The notes under the pieces: model-generated | The model's input: only the letters and a program-made list of their open reading frames with translations | Database searches by the model: none | Told to the model about the DNA's origin: nothing | Translations under genes and position numbers: made by a program | Assembly (NCBI RefSeq): GCF_900115605.1 | Contig: NZ_FOXC01000002.1 | Location: forward strand, 62,001-126,000 | DNA length: 64,000 nt | From: Halolactibacillus halophilus | GTDB taxonomy: Bacteria; Bacillota; Bacilli; Bacillales; Amphibacillaceae | Direction: 5' to 3' | Shown here: positions 8,543 through 18,262 of the stretch, piece after piece | How the letters are laid out: every line of letters begins with the position of its first letter | Position numbering within the stretch: the stretch's first letter is position 1

Positions 8543-10651
8543 TTATTTATTGTTTTTTTCTTGTTCTTCTAAAAGCACGGCTTTGCGTGATAAGTTCACA
8601 CGGCCTTGACGATCGATTTCTTTAACCTTAACCATAATTTGATCGCCCTCTTTTACAACATCTTCTACATTGTTTGTCCGTTCAATTTGCAGTTCAGAAA
8701 TGTGAATCAGACCATCTTTACCTTTGAAAATTTCAGCAAAAGCACCGAATTTCTCAATACGTTTAACGGTCGCAAGGTACATTTCACCCACTTCAACTTC
8801 ACGTACAATATCTTCAATAAGTTTTTTAGCTTTTTCATTCATCGCTTGATCTGTTGAAGCAATAAAGACTTTACCATCTTGTTCGATATCAATCTTCACG
8901 CCTGTTTCATCGATGATTTGGTTGATTTGCTTACCACTTGGCCCAATGACGTCACGAATTTTCTCAGGTTTAATGTGCATCGTCATAATTTTAGGCGCAT
9001 ACTCAGATAGCTCTGATTTTGGCTCATTAATAACTTCTAACATGTGTGACAGGATATGCATCCGGCCAATTTTAGCTTGTTCTAGAGCTTCTTTTAAGAT
9101 ATCACGGCTTAGGCCATCAATCTTAATATCCATTTGAAGTGCGGTCACGCCTTTAGCTGTACCCGCTACTTTAAAGTCCATATCGCCTAGGAAATCTTCC
9201 ATTCCCTGAATATCACTAAGGACGGTGTAATCGTCTCCTTGTTTCACAAGGCCCATCGCAATACCAGCAACAGGTGCTTTAATCGGAACACCTGCATCCA
9301 TCATCGCAAGCGTTGAAGCACAAATTGATGCTTGTGATGTTGAACCATTTGATTCAAGTACTTCTGATACTAGTCGAATCGTGTACGGGAAGTCTTCTTC
9401 ACCAGGAATAACTTTTTCTAAAGCACGTTCACCTAACGCTCCGTGACCAATTTCACGACGACCAGGTCCACGGATTGGACCCGTTTCCCCAACACTAAAT
9501 AACGGGAAATTATAGTGGTGCATAAAGCGTTTAGATTCCTCTAAGTCTAAGCCATCAAGAATTTGTACATCTCCCAATGCGCCTAGTGTACAAACACTCA
9601 ACGCTTGTGTTTGACCACGAGTAAATAGTCCTGAACCATGTGTACGTGGTAAGAGCTTCACACGAGATGATAACGGGCGGATTTCTTCTGGGCGACGACC
9701 ATCTGGACGGATTTTTTCTTGTGTAATAAGTCGACGTACTTCGTCTTTAACCATTTTATCTAAAATAGCTTTTACTTTTTTAATTGTTTCGTCATCAGCT
9801 TCATTTGCTTCAAAAGATTCAACAATCGCAGTTTTCACCGCTTGGATTGCTTCTTCACGCGCATGTTTTTCCATCACTTGAATTGCTTCATTTAATTTTG
9901 GACGTGCCGTTTCATTTAATTCAGCAAGCAGTACTTCATCTAAATTAAATAATTTAACATCCATCTTTTCTTTACCCATTGCCTCATATATTTCCTCTTG
10001 GAAAGCAACAAGGCGTTTGATTTCTTCATGACCAAACATGATTGCTTCTAGCATTACTTCTTCTGGTACTTCATCCGCACCAGCTTCAACCATATTAATG
10101 GCATCTTTCGTACCAGCAACGGTTAAATCAATGTCACTTTTTTCGCGCTGTTCAACTGTAGGATTGATGACAAATTCGCCATCAACACGACCAACAATCA
10201 CGCCAGCAATCGGTCCAGCAAACGGAATGTCCGACACACCTAAAGCAATTGATGAACCAATCATCGCTGCAATATCTGAAGGCGCATCTTGGTCTACACT
10301 CATCACCATACTGATGACTTGCACATCATTACGATAACCATCTGGGAATAGCGGACGAATCGGACGGTCAATCAGACGTGATGTTAAAATAGCCCGTTCA
10401 CTCGGACGACCTTCACGTTTAATGAAACCACCTGGGATTTTACCTACTGCGTATAAACGCTCTTCATAGTTTACCGTTAGCGGGAAAAATGGTAAGTCTT
10501 TTGGTTCACTTGAACCTGTTGCTGTCGCTAACACAGAAGTGTCACCGTAGTGTACCATACAAGCACCATTGGCTTGCTTAGCTAGTTCGCCGACTTCAAC
10601 AACAAAAGGTTTGCCTGCGATTTCTGTTTTGAATACTTGTTTGTTTGTCAT
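8543..10651 (-). CDS. pnp: Polyribonucleotide nucleotidyltransferase (PNPase)
   Basis: PNPase degrades RNA 3' to 5' by phosphorolysis and is a component of the RNA degradosome. Two RNase PH domains flank a helical domain. The second carries the phosphate-site region [12 protein letters not shown] and the metal-site stretch [22 protein letters not shown] domain ([19 protein letters not shown], near residue 560) and an S1 domain (from about 625) bind RNA. The ATG at 10651 gives 702 residues, and GAGAGGG precedes it. An upstream in-frame ATG lacks an RBS. It follows rpsO, separated by a terminator and a ~190-nt leader. Confidence 0.96.
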   Translation of the reverse strand: MTNKQVFKTEIAGKPFVVEVGELAKQANGACMVHYGDTSVLATATGSSEPKDLPFFPLTVNYEERLYAVGKIPGGFIKREGRPSERAILTSRLIDRPIRPLFPDGYRNDVQVISMVMSVDQDAPSDIAAMIGSSIALGVSDIPFAGPIAGVIVGRVDGEFVINPTVEQREKSDIDLTVAGTKDAINMVEAGADEVPEEVMLEAIMFGHEEIKRLVAFQEEIYEAMGKEKMDVKLFNLDEVLLAELNETARPKLNEAIQVMEKHAREEAIQAVKTAIVESFEANEADDETIKKVKAILDKMVKDEVRRLITQEKIRPDGRRPEEIRPLSSRVKLLPRTHGSGLFTRGQTQALSVCTLGALGDVQILDGLDLEESKRFMHHYNFPLFSVGETGPIRGPGRREIGHGALGERALEKVIPGEEDFPYTIRLVSEVLESNGSTSQASICASTLAMMDAGVPIKAPVAGIAMGLVKQGDDYTVLSDIQGMEDFLGDMDFKVAGTAKGVTALQMDIKIDGLSRDILKEALEQAKIGRMHILSHMLEVINEPKSELSEYAPKIMTMHIKPEKIRDVIGPSGKQINQIIDETGVKIDIEQDGKVFIASTDQAMNEKAKKLIEDIVREVEVGEMYLATVKRIEKFGAFAEIFKGKDGLIHISELQIERTNNVEDVVKEGDQIMVKVKEIDRQGRVNLSRKAVLLEEQEKNNK

Positions 10652-10736
10652 ATAAAAACCCTCTCTTTTCTTAAGTATGACCACTCACCGGGGTTTAAAA
10701 CAATCCTATTGCATCTGGTTTTCATCTTGCTCCATC

Positions 10737-10774
10737 CTGATCAAAAATTACAGTAACCTATAACCTTTGATCAG
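10737..10774 (-). other. Hairpin in the pnp leader
   Basis: A 9-bp perfect stem (CTGATCAAA, 10737-10745, with 10766-10774) encloses a 20-nt loop, 86 nt upstream of the pnp start. PNPase is often autoregulated through leader structures in other bacteria. Whether this hairpin does so is unknown. Confidence 0.35.
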
Positions 10775-10836
10775 AATCGAGCGCAAGGTTTGTTATGTAT
10801 TAAACTGGGTCGTGATCAATCTTTTTATACATATAG

Positions 10837-10863
10837 AAAAAGCGGGAAAAATTCCCGCTTTTT
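10837..10863 (-). terminator. Rho-independent terminator after rpsO
   Basis: A 12-bp stem (AAAAAGCGGGAA, 10837-10848, with 10852-10863) and a 3-nt loop lie 5 nt past the rpsO stop. Each arm ends in an A or T run, so it could work in both directions. Confidence 0.85.
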
Positions 10864-10868
10864 TACTT

Positions 10869-11138
10869 TTATCGACGTAAACCTAATTTTTCAATTAGTT
10901 GACGGTAACGTGTAACGTCTTTGTTACGTAGATAAGTTAATAAGTTACGACGTTTCCCAACCATTTTCAATAGTCCACGACGTGAGTGGTGATCCTTTTT
11001 GTGTGTACGTAAGTGATCGTTTAAGCTATTGATGTCTGCAGTTAGGACAGCGATTTGGACCTCTGGAGATCCCGTATCGTTTTCGTGTGTTTTGAACTCA
11101 TTAATTAGTTCATTTTTACGTTCTTGTGTGATTGCCAT
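10869..11138 (-). CDS. rpsO: 30S ribosomal protein S15
   Basis: S15 binds 16S rRNA at the central-domain junction and nucleates assembly of the platform with S6 and S18. The start MAITQERK gives exactly 89 residues, the family norm, and AGGAGGTG precedes it. An earlier in-frame codon overlaps this RBS. The conserved core [20 protein letters not shown] and [14 protein letters not shown] are present. The 126-nt gap upstream to ribF is long enough for an S15 autoregulatory leader, but no known S15 leader fold was recognised. Confidence 0.97.
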   Translation of the reverse strand: MAITQERKNELINEFKTHENDTGSPEVQIAVLTADINSLNDHLRTHKKDHHSRRGLLKMVGKRRNLLTYLRNKDVTRYRQLIEKLGLRR

Positions 11139-11264
11139 CCTGTTCACCTCCTATTACTTCTTATTTAAAAACCCCAATCCCCTAGCAAACGTTGGAGTTA
11201 TCGTGTTGCCAAGTGGATGGTTTCCGTTAACTAGATTAACCTTTTTCAATGGAAATTGCAAGTG

Positions 11265-12206
11265 TTAGCCCTTATTTTTTAAAATTATTTGTCGAATTGT
11301 TCGTTCATCTTGCTCAATTTGGGCAATAAGAGGCTCAATACTGTCAAACTTTAATTCTTCTCTTACGTACTGTTGCCATTCAACTTCAATGCCTTTGCCG
11401 TATAAGTCATCGGAAAAGTTTAAGAAATGCACTTCCAGCTTAACCTGTTCTTTTGAATCTTGAAACGTTGGGTTATAGCCAAGGTTTGCCATCCCGTCAA
11501 TTTTTTGGCCATTGATCACGGCAGTAACATAATAAACACCCGTTTTAGGTAGTGCTTGTGATTCATAGACAGCTAAATTCGCCGTCGGATAACCAATTGT
11601 CCGGCCACGTTTATGGCCGTGTACCACCGTTCCACTTGTTTTAAGCGGTCGAGTCAATAAGTGTTTCGCCTCATCAACACGACCCTCCTTTAGTAATTCG
11701 CGAATCCGTGTCGAGGAGACCTTCTCTGTCTGATCGGTAAATTTATCAACAATGGTGACAGAAAAATGCCCTTCGGCATCATCGACAAGGGTATGAACAT
11801 TCCCTTTCCCTTTATGACCATAACTGAAATCAAACCCACTGACGAGGTGTTTAATATTTAAATCAATAATAAACTGATTGATAAATGCTTTTGGCTTGAG
11901 CTTAGCTAGGTCTTTAGTAAACTCAACCACATACAAGAAATCAACGCCTAAGCCGTCAAAAATCGCAATCTTTTGTTCCATTGTGGTTAAATACTCTACA
12001 GCACCTGGTTGTTTCGCTAAAATTTCTTTTGGGTGGGGAGTAAAGGTCATCACCGCTAAAGCTAAGGCTTGATCATCGGCAATTCGTTTTGCTTCTTCAA
12101 TCACGCGTTGATGTCCTAAATGCACACCATCAAAAAAACCAATGGCTAAAACGGTAGGTGTCTGTGGTTTATCTTGTGTTGCTGTTGATAATCGTATCAC
12201 TTCCAT
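11265..12206 (-). CDS. ribF: Bifunctional riboflavin kinase / FAD synthetase
   Basis: The enzyme phosphorylates riboflavin to FMN and adenylates FMN to FAD. The N-terminal nucleotidyltransferase domain shows GFFDGVHLGHQ (HxGH class) near residue 25 and a KxSSTR-type motif (KVSSTRIRELL). The C-terminal kinase domain begins near residue 190 and shows GYPTANL. The ATG at 12206 (313 residues) is preceded by GAGGAG. Longer reading frames extend into truB and are not needed. It follows truB by 13 nt, so the two are co-transcribed, as in B. subtilis. Confidence 0.95.
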   Translation of the reverse strand: MEVIRLSTATQDKPQTPTVLAIGFFDGVHLGHQRVIEEAKRIADDQALALAVMTFTPHPKEILAKQPGAVEYLTTMEQKIAIFDGLGVDFLYVVEFTKDLAKLKPKAFINQFIIDLNIKHLVSGFDFSYGHKGKGNVHTLVDDAEGHFSVTIVDKFTDQTEKVSSTRIRELLKEGRVDEAKHLLTRPLKTSGTVVHGHKRGRTIGYPTANLAVYESQALPKTGVYYVTAVINGQKIDGMANLGYNPTFQDSKEQVKLEVHFLNFSDDLYGKGIEVEWQQYVREELKFDSIEPLIAQIEQDERTIRQIILKNKG

Positions 12207-12219
12207 AAAAAACTCTCCT

Positions 12220-13128
12220 CTACAGATTAAAACCTCGCAAAGACTTAATAATTGTCTCATCTTCCGGATGCGTTTGGTAAATGGCCAATAGCTCTCCGTC
12301 ACGTTCCATTCGATAAGGGGTATCAATTAAAAACCCCTCCGGACGCGAAAGCTTTTGACCAAAGCCTATCCGTTTTTTCAATTCTTCATCTACTTCCCAT
12401 ACCGGTAAATGTAACAGTCCCGTTTGTAATGGGTGTAAAATCGTATGTAATGCCTGTTGGTCTTTTAATTGCTCGAGTTCTTCTAGAGTTACCGCTTCAG
12501 CTAAGGCAAACGCGGCTGTCCGGGTGCGAATAAGATGTGACATATGAGCGGGGTACCCTAGCGCTTTACCAAGGTCGACACATAGCGTTCGGATATATGT
12601 CCCTTTAGAAACTGTCGCCTCAAATGAGAACTTGACAACGTCTGCTTCTTTTCTCAAAGTGCCTGGTGTTAATTTTAGTTGTTTAACGTTGATTTGACGT
12701 TCAGGCCGCTCAACTGGGATCTTTTGTCTTGCATACTCGTATAACTTTTTTCCGTTCACTTTTACCGCTGAATAAAGTGGTGTTTTTTGTGTACTTTCAC
12801 CTAAAAACTGCTGTAACACACGCTCGATTTCTCTTTCGTCGATTATGTTTTGTAAGGGTATGCTTTCTAATACCTCACCCGTTTGGTCTTCAGTTTCTGT
12901 CGAAATACCTAACGTGATCTCAGCTTGATATGTTTTATCTGTGTCTGTTAAATAAGGCACAACCTTAGTTGCCTCTCCAATACAAATCGGTAACACACCA
13001 TGTACTGCTGGGTCAAGTGTTCCTGTGTGTCCGACTTTTTTTGTATTAAAAATCCGACGCAATATCATCACACAATCATGGCTTGTATAACCAATTGGTT
13101 TATTTAAATTTACGATACCATCTGTCAT
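12220..13128 (-). CDS. truB: tRNA pseudouridine-55 synthase TruB
   Basis: TruB isomerises U55 of the T-loop in all elongator tRNAs. The catalytic aspartate is Asp39 in GHTGTLDPAVHGVL. The family motif around KTPLYSAVKVNGKKLYEYAR follows, and a short PUA-like tail closes the 302-residue protein. The ATG at 13128 is chosen because AAGGAG lies 9 nt upstream; a TTG three codons earlier touches the RBS. A strong hairpin (13159-13194) separates it from rbfA. Confidence 0.95.
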   Translation of the reverse strand: MTDGIVNLNKPIGYTSHDCVMILRRIFNTKKVGHTGTLDPAVHGVLPICIGEATKVVPYLTDTDKTYQAEITLGISTETEDQTGEVLESIPLQNIIDEREIERVLQQFLGESTQKTPLYSAVKVNGKKLYEYARQKIPVERPERQINVKQLKLTPGTLRKEADVVKFSFEATVSKGTYIRTLCVDLGKALGYPAHMSHLIRTRTAAFALAEAVTLEELEQLKDQQALHTILHPLQTGLLHLPVWEVDEELKKRIGFGQKLSRPEGFLIDTPYRMERDGELLAIYQTHPEDETIIKSLRGFNL

Positions 13129-13158
13129 TAATTCCAACTCCTTAGGATAAAAAACAAA

Positions 13159-13194
13159 CTAAAACCCTTGTCTATTGTAGCACAAGGGTTTTAG
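13159..13194 (-). terminator. Hairpin terminator between rbfA and truB
   Basis: A 13-bp perfect stem (CTAAAACCCTTGT, 13159-13171, with 13182-13194) and a 10-nt loop are followed on the minus strand by TTTGTTTTTT. It begins 12 nt past the rbfA stop and ends 31 nt before truB. The stem core AAAACCCTTGT recurs in the hairpin before polC. Confidence 0.8.
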
Positions 13195-13205
13195 TTTTCG
13201 CTATC

Positions 13206-13556
13206 TTAATCATCCGATTCGTGTAAGTCGCGAATGAGTTTTTCAATCCGATTACCTGTTTCAATCGTATGGTCAATTTCAAAGAATAGCTCTGGCGTTT
13301 TTCTTAACCGAATTCGGTGACCAATTTCTGAACGTATAAAGCCCTTGGCTTTCGTTAGTCCCTTAAGGGTCGCTTCTTTCTCATCTTCACTACCAAGAAT
13401 CGTTAGATAGATCGTCGCTTGCTGTAAGTCACCCGTCACTTCAACATCGGTGATGGTAACAAAGCCGACACGCGGGTCTTTAAGCTTGCGATTAAGAATA
13501 TCACCTAATTCTTTTTTCATTTGTTCTGCTACACGATTTGCTCGCAGTTGACTCAT
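13206..13556 (-). CDS. rbfA: Ribosome-binding factor A
   Basis: RbfA is a small KH-fold protein that binds the immature 30S subunit near 16S rRNA helix 1 and is needed for late assembly and cold adaptation. The 116-residue protein starts [18 protein letters not shown] and contains [20 protein letters not shown], both family hallmarks. The RBS AGAGGTGA precedes the ATG. It lies between ylxP and truB as in other Bacillales. Confidence 0.95.
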   Translation of the reverse strand: MSQLRANRVAEQMKKELGDILNRKLKDPRVGFVTITDVEVTGDLQQATIYLTILGSEDEKEATLKGLTKAKGFIRSEIGHRIRLRKTPELFFEIDHTIETGNRIEKLIRDLHESDD

Positions 13557-13591
13557 ATAAAGTCACCTCTTATATTCAAGTTTCTTTCTCT

Positions 13592-13870
13592 TTATTCATA
13601 CCACTCACGGTCAATATTTAAACATTCAACGCGTGGGTCTCTGTCTAGTAATTGAATCGCTTGATCAATCACCCGTTCGCACGGTACGTGTGAATTAGCG
13701 ACAGTGACAAGACCGAGCAACGTTCGCTGCCAAAGGTCTTGATGATCTAATTCACTGACACTGATATTGAGTCTCTTTAGTTGGTGAAGCAGTCGTTTTA
13801 ATATATGACGCTTTTCTTTTAATGAATGCGCGTCATAGATTTTACAATCCACTTCAACATAAAGTAACAT
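13592..13870 (-). CDS. ylxP: YlxP-like protein (DUF503)
   Basis: This is a small cytoplasmic protein of the DUF503 family, 92 residues, long associated with infB-rbfA and implicated in ribosome maturation. The family pattern is seen in SLKEKRHILKRLLHQLK and in HQDLWQRTLLGLVTVAN. The ATG shares one base with the infB stop (TAATG), so translation is probably coupled to IF-2. The biochemical role is not established. Confidence 0.88.
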   Translation of the reverse strand: MLLYVEVDCKIYDAHSLKEKRHILKRLLHQLKRLNISVSELDHQDLWQRTLLGLVTVANSHVPCERVIDQAIQLLDRDPRVECLNIDREWYE

Positions 13871-15810
13871 TAGCGCTTAATTTCTTGCATAACGAAGCAT
13901 TCAAATACGTCGCCTTCTTTAATATCGTGGAAGTTTTTAAGCGTTACCCCACACTCGTAGTTGGTCGCTACTTCTTTAACATCGTCTTTAAAGCGCTTAA
14001 GGGTATCAATTTCACCTTCAAATACGACGACACCATCACGAATAACGCGGACACCGGCATCACGTGTGATTTTACCTTCTGTCACATAACTTCCGGCAAT
14101 AGTACCGATTTTAGATACTTTGAACGTTTCACGAACTTCCGCTTGACCAATTACTTTTTCTTCAAATTCAGGATCAAGCATCCCTTGCATCGCTTGTTCA
14201 ATTTCTTCAATCGCTTTGTAGATAATACGGTGTAAACGAACATCAACGTTTTCTGTTTCTGCCGCTTTTTTCGCATTATTGTCAGGACGGACATTAAAAC
14301 CAATCACAATTGCATTGGAAGCTGACGCTAGAATGATATCTGATTCTGTAATGGCACCAGCACCTGTGTGAATGATGTTGATTTTCACACCTTCAACGTC
14401 AATCTTCATCAGTGAAGCAGCTAATGCCTCAGCTGAACCTTGAACATCCGCTTTAAGAATGATGTTTAAGTCTTTAATGTCACCTTGCTTAATCTTTTCA
14501 AATAAGTCTTCTAAACTTACTTTAGACTGTTCACCGCGACGTTCTTCCAATTGTTTTTGTTGACGTAATTCACCGATTTGACGCGCTGTTTTCTCGTCTT
14601 CAAACACAACAAAACGATCACCCGCTTGCGGAACATGATTTAAACCAGTGATTTCAACAGGCGTTGAAGGTCCCGCTTTCTTAATCCGCTTACCTAAATC
14701 ACTTACCATTGCTCTCACACGACCAAACGTATTACCGACAACAATTGGGTCACCGACTTTTAACGTACCGTTTTGAACAAGTAGAGAAGCGACTGCACCG
14801 CGACCTTTATCGAGTTCTGCTTCGATCACCGTTCCATCAGCCCGGCGATTAGCATTGGCTTTTAGTTCTTCAACTTCTGCGACGAGAAGAATCATTTCTA
14901 ACAATTCTTCAATACCTTCACCTTGAAGAGCTGACATCGGTACAAAAATCGTATCGCCACCCCAGTCCTCAGAAATAAGTTCATATTCTGTTAGTTCTTG
15001 CATCACACGGTCGGGGTTAGCCCCTTCTTTATCCATCTTGTTGACTGCAATAATGATTGGTACTTCTGCTGCTTTGGCATGATTAATGGCTTCTACAGTT
15101 TGCGGCATAACGCCATCATCAGCTGCAACAACTAAAATCGCAATATCAGTGACTTGTGCCCCGCGTGAACGCATACTAGTGAAAGCTGCGTGTCCTGGTG
15201 TATCAAGGAAAGTAATTTTCTTACCTGCATCCGTACGAATTTGGTAGGCCCCAATATGTTGGGTAATCCCACCCGCTTCACCTTCGGTTACACGTGTGTT
15301 GCGGATTGAATCGAGCAGCGTTGTTTTACCGTGGTCAACGTGTCCCATGATTGTCACAACCGGTGGGCGTTCTTTGAGTTTTTTCTCATCATCTGCTTCA
15401 ATGTACTGAATTAAATCAGATTTTTCAACTTCCGCTTCTTTCTTAACAGTTACACCATACTCACCTGCAATACGTTCAACCGTATTTTCATCTAGATCTT
15501 GGTTTTTATTTGCCATCACACCTGCAGACATTAACTTTTTAATAATATCAGTAGCTGGCTTACCGAGTAAGTCACCTAATTCTGTCACATTTAGCGTACC
15601 TGTGTACATAACAGCATTTTCATCTTCTTCAACAGCTTCAGCTACGTCACCTGCTACTGTGTAATGAGTATTCAGTAATTCCACTTCATCATCTGTCATG
15701 GTTGACATATGATTTGTGACATCACTTCCTAATTCTTTAAGTGTATTAACAACATCTTTACTTGATAAATCGTGCATTTTGGCATATTCATAGACTCTTA
15801 CTTTAGCCAT
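13870..15810 (-). CDS. infB: Translation initiation factor IF-2
   Basis: IF-2 is the GTPase that places fMet-tRNA in the P site and joins the ribosomal subunits. Order: an N-terminal IF2_N domain ([11 protein letters not shown]), a second N-domain, then the G domain with [11 protein letters not shown] (about residue 157), DTPGHAAF and NKMDKEG, followed by domains II, III and the fMet-tRNA-binding C2. The ATG at 15810, with GGAGGTGA upstream, gives 646 residues. That is about 70 fewer than B. subtilis IF-2, and the difference lies in the variable N-terminal linker. It belongs to the rimP-nusA-ylxR-ylxQ-infB-ylxP-rbfA operon. Confidence 0.97.
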   Translation of the reverse strand: MAKVRVYEYAKMHDLSSKDVVNTLKELGSDVTNHMSTMTDDEVELLNTHYTVAGDVAEAVEEDENAVMYTGTLNVTELGDLLGKPATDIIKKLMSAGVMANKNQDLDENTVERIAGEYGVTVKKEAEVEKSDLIQYIEADDEKKLKERPPVVTIMGHVDHGKTTLLDSIRNTRVTEGEAGGITQHIGAYQIRTDAGKKITFLDTPGHAAFTSMRSRGAQVTDIAILVVAADDGVMPQTVEAINHAKAAEVPIIIAVNKMDKEGANPDRVMQELTEYELISEDWGGDTIFVPMSALQGEGIEELLEMILLVAEVEELKANANRRADGTVIEAELDKGRGAVASLLVQNGTLKVGDPIVVGNTFGRVRAMVSDLGKRIKKAGPSTPVEITGLNHVPQAGDRFVVFEDEKTARQIGELRQQKQLEERRGEQSKVSLEDLFEKIKQGDIKDLNIILKADVQGSAEALAASLMKIDVEGVKINIIHTGAGAITESDIILASASNAIVIGFNVRPDNNAKKAAETENVDVRLHRIIYKAIEEIEQAMQGMLDPEFEEKVIGQAEVRETFKVSKIGTIAGSYVTEGKITRDAGVRVIRDGVVVFEGEIDTLKRFKDDVKEVATNYECGVTLKNFHDIKEGDVFECFVMQEIKR

Positions 15811-15829
15811 ACAGTCACCTCCGAGTTTT

Positions 15830-16135
15830 CTAATCGAGCAATGATAACATCTTTTTCGCAAAACCTTGATCGGTTATTGCTACAGCCACTCGCCGTGATT
15901 TGCCTACTGCTTGAGAAAGCAAAGCTTCTTCAACAAATGTAACACACGGCACACCGTAGTGAGCTGACTTATCTGTCAAACTCTTTTTTGTATTTACACC
16001 GATATCTAAAGCAAGCAAAACGAGTTTCGCTTCTTTTAATCGAATCGCTTTTAAAATTTGGTCTTCACCAAAAACAACCGCGCGTGCACGTGTAGCTAGA
16101 CCTAATAAATTTAAGATTTTCTGATCATTGCTCAA
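15830..16135 (-). CDS. ylxQ: L7Ae-family RNA-binding protein YlxQ
   Basis: This is a small L7Ae/L30e-fold protein that binds kink-turn RNA; B. subtilis YlxQ is the relative in the same operon. Family residues are seen in [16 protein letters not shown] and [19 protein letters not shown]. The most likely start is TTG at 16135 (101 residues, MSNDQK), with AAAGGTG 6 nt upstream. A GTG at 16144 is possible but has no good RBS. Its start lies inside the end of ylxR, so the two are translationally coupled. Confidence 0.85.
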   Translation of the reverse strand: MSNDQKILNLLGLATRARAVVFGEDQILKAIRLKEAKLVLLALDIGVNTKKSLTDKSAHYGVPCVTFVEEALLSQAVGKSRRVAVAITDQGFAKKMLSLLD

Positions 16136-16409
16136 TGGGTTCACCTTTTACTACTTTCTTTAGTGCATTATATATAGATTGAAGGTCATTTGTTTGTAAA
16201 TGACGCTCAAGAACATGATTTTTTTCTGCCTTTTCGATAATGGCTAAATCACTTGCGACATAATACCCCCGACCATTTTTCTTTCCAGACGGATCAACAA
16301 AGGTATCGCCGTTTTTTGTTTTAACAATGCGAATTAATTGATCTTTTTCAAACATCTCTTGTGAGACAAGACATTTTCTTAGTGGCGTTTTTCTGTTTTT
16401 CTTTGGCAT
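16125..16409 (-). CDS. ylxR: YlxR family RNA-binding protein (RnpM, RNase P modulator)
   Basis: This 94-residue, basic DUF448 protein carries the family signature DPSGKKNGRGYYV (the GRGA/Y loop) and an N-terminal RKCLVSQE. B. subtilis YlxR (RnpM) binds RNase P RNA and dampens tRNA processing; that is known for the homologue, not shown here. AGGAGGTG precedes the ATG. It sits 13 nt after nusA and overlaps ylxQ. Confidence 0.9.
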   Translation of the reverse strand: MPKKNRKTPLRKCLVSQEMFEKDQLIRIVKTKNGDTFVDPSGKKNGRGYYVASDLAIIEKAEKNHVLERHLQTNDLQSIYNALKKVVKGEPIEQ

Positions 16410-16422
16410 CTAAAAACACCTC

Positions 16423-17550
16423 CTAGTTAAACAAATCGTCCATATCTTCAAATAAAGGGCTATGCTCTTCATTTGTTTCAATCACTGCTAAATCTTCATC
16501 AGAAACAATTCCTTGTTCTTTAGCATCTGATTCGCTCTTAATATCAATTTTCCATCCCGTTAACTTTGCCGCAAGACGTGCGTTTTGTCCGCGTTTACCA
16601 ATCGCTAGGGATAATTGATTATCAGGAACAATCACGGTCGTTGCTTTATTTTCCTCATCGACAATGACTTTAGTCACTTTTGATGGGCTAAGGGCGTTGG
16701 ATACATAAACAATAGGATCATCTGAATATTCAACGATATCAATCTTTTCACCTTTTAACTCATCAACAACTGTCTGCACACGTTGTCCACGTTGTCCAAC
16801 ACATGAACCGACCGGGTCAACCTCTTCATCAGTTGCGTAGACAGAAATCTTTGAACGATCCCCTGCTTCACGCGCAACAGATTTAATTTCAACCGTACCA
16901 TCATAAATTTCGGGCACTTCCGTTTCAAACAAACGCTTTAACAAGCCTGGATGTGTCCGTGACACATATACTTGCGGTCCCTTATTCGTATTTTCAACTT
17001 TTGTGACATAGACTTTAATTCGGTCATGAACACGGTATGTTTCTGTTGTCATGCGTTCAGATTCAGCTAATTTTGCCTCTACCTTACCCAAGTCAATATA
17101 TACAAACCGAGGATCGACACGTTGAATGATTCCGTTCATAATATCGTCTTCACGCTCTTGGTATTCACTGAAAATCACACTACGTTCAGCTTCACGTACC
17201 CGTTGAGTCACGACTTGCTTAGCTGCTTGTGCCGCAATTCGACCAAAATCACGTGGTGTCACTTCAACTTCGACCACATCTTCAACCTCATAAGACGGAT
17301 CAATTTCTTTCGCTTGATCAATTGAAATCTCTTCTTGTGGGTCAAAAACTTCTTCTACAATTTCCTTACGAGAAAAGACTTGCATCTTTCCTGTTTCTTC
17401 TTCCAATGCCACCCGGACATTACTTGCTGATTTAAAATTCTTTTTATATGCAGAGATGAGGGCCGCTTCAAGTGCCTCCATTAATAACTCTTTATCAATG
17501 CCTTTTTCTTTGCTTAAATAATTTAGGGCATCAAATAGCTCTTTACTCAC
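16423..17550 (-). CDS. nusA: Transcription elongation/termination factor NusA
   Basis: NusA binds RNA polymerase, modulates pausing and promotes intrinsic termination. It has an N-terminal polymerase-binding domain, an S1 domain (about residues 135-200), and two KH domains (GSCVGQRGQRVQTVVDELKG near 260 and LAIGKRGQNARLAAKLTGW near 310). Length is 375 residues, without the acidic repeats of enterobacterial NusA. The start is GTG, supported by AAAGGAGG 6 nt upstream. rimP precedes it by 13 nt and ylxR follows. Confidence 0.96.
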   Translation of the reverse strand: MSKELFDALNYLSKEKGIDKELLMEALEAALISAYKKNFKSASNVRVALEEETGKMQVFSRKEIVEEVFDPQEEISIDQAKEIDPSYEVEDVVEVEVTPRDFGRIAAQAAKQVVTQRVREAERSVIFSEYQEREDDIMNGIIQRVDPRFVYIDLGKVEAKLAESERMTTETYRVHDRIKVYVTKVENTNKGPQVYVSRTHPGLLKRLFETEVPEIYDGTVEIKSVAREAGDRSKISVYATDEEVDPVGSCVGQRGQRVQTVVDELKGEKIDIVEYSDDPIVYVSNALSPSKVTKVIVDEENKATTVIVPDNQLSLAIGKRGQNARLAAKLTGWKIDIKSESDAKEQGIVSDEDLAVIETNEEHSPLFEDMDDLFN

Positions 17551-17563
17551 GTTGTTTCCTCCT

Positions 17564-18034
17564 TTAGTTAAATGATACCGCTAATCGAGCTTTTGCTATT
17601 TTCTTATACGGTACGTCTAATGTTTTTTTACGGGTTTTATCTTTATATTCAATCGTTACGATATCCTCATCAGATAAACCAACAAGATCGCCTTCAATCG
17701 CTTTAAAACCACCAATGAGTTCGTAAAACTTTAAATAGACGTGGTGGTTCATGAACTTTTGGAAGTCTTCCCGTTTTTTTAGTGGACGTTCAGCACCTGG
17801 TGATGATACTTCTAAATAATAAGGGTCTTTAACTGGATCATCTTCATCAAGCGCTTCACTTAATCGCTCAGATACAAGACCACATTCCTCAATATCGACG
17901 CCACCCTCTTTGTCAATGAACACGCGCAGGTAAAAGCTTTTGCCTTCTTTAACGTATTCAATGTCCACAAGTTCTAAACCTAAATCAGCCAAAATGGGTT
18001 CTACTAAGTTCTTCGTTGTTTCTGTTACACTCAC
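17564..18034 (-). CDS. rimP: Ribosome maturation factor RimP
   Basis: RimP helps assemble the 30S head. It has the typical two-domain form in 156 residues, with [20 protein letters not shown] and [20 protein letters not shown] (the conserved SSPG-RPL segment). The start is GTG with AAGGAGG upstream. It opens the nusA-infB operon, with a 228-nt gap to polC that carries a hairpin (18097-18120). A promoter is expected there, but none is clear. Confidence 0.95.
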   Translation of the reverse strand: MSVTETTKNLVEPILADLGLELVDIEYVKEGKSFYLRVFIDKEGGVDIEECGLVSERLSEALDEDDPVKDPYYLEVSSPGAERPLKKREDFQKFMNHHVYLKFYELIGGFKAIEGDLVGLSDEDIVTIEYKDKTRKKTLDVPYKKIAKARLAVSFN

Positions 18035-18096
18035 TTATTTCGCCTCCTTCAAAATGGTACAGCTGTCAGTTTAAACGCAGTTTTTTACAATGTTAA

Positions 18097-18120
18097 ATCC
18101 CTTGCCGTAAGACAAGGGAT
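18097..18120 (-). terminator. Weak hairpin between polC and rimP
   Basis: An 8-bp stem (ATCCCTTG, 18097-18104, with 18113-18120) and an 8-nt loop are followed on the minus strand by an A/T-rich stretch rather than a T-run. The CCCTTG core matches the larger hairpins before polC and truB. It may attenuate read-through from polC. Confidence 0.4.
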
Positions 18121-18262
18121 CGACGTGTACAACATTTAGCTACATGACCATAAAGCAGTAAAAAGTGCCACACACTCTTCGTTCACGACCATTAAAATCT
18201 ACAACAATCATAGCACAACTTTCAGTTAAATTCAAGTTGAGAAGTATAAAGAAAGGGAAGGG

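Noticed and set aside
13822-14235. 137-codon plus-strand open frame opposite infB and ylxP
   Set aside because: It is antisense to well-supported genes, has no RBS, and its composition (Phe/Asn rich) is that expected from reading the reverse of coding DNA.
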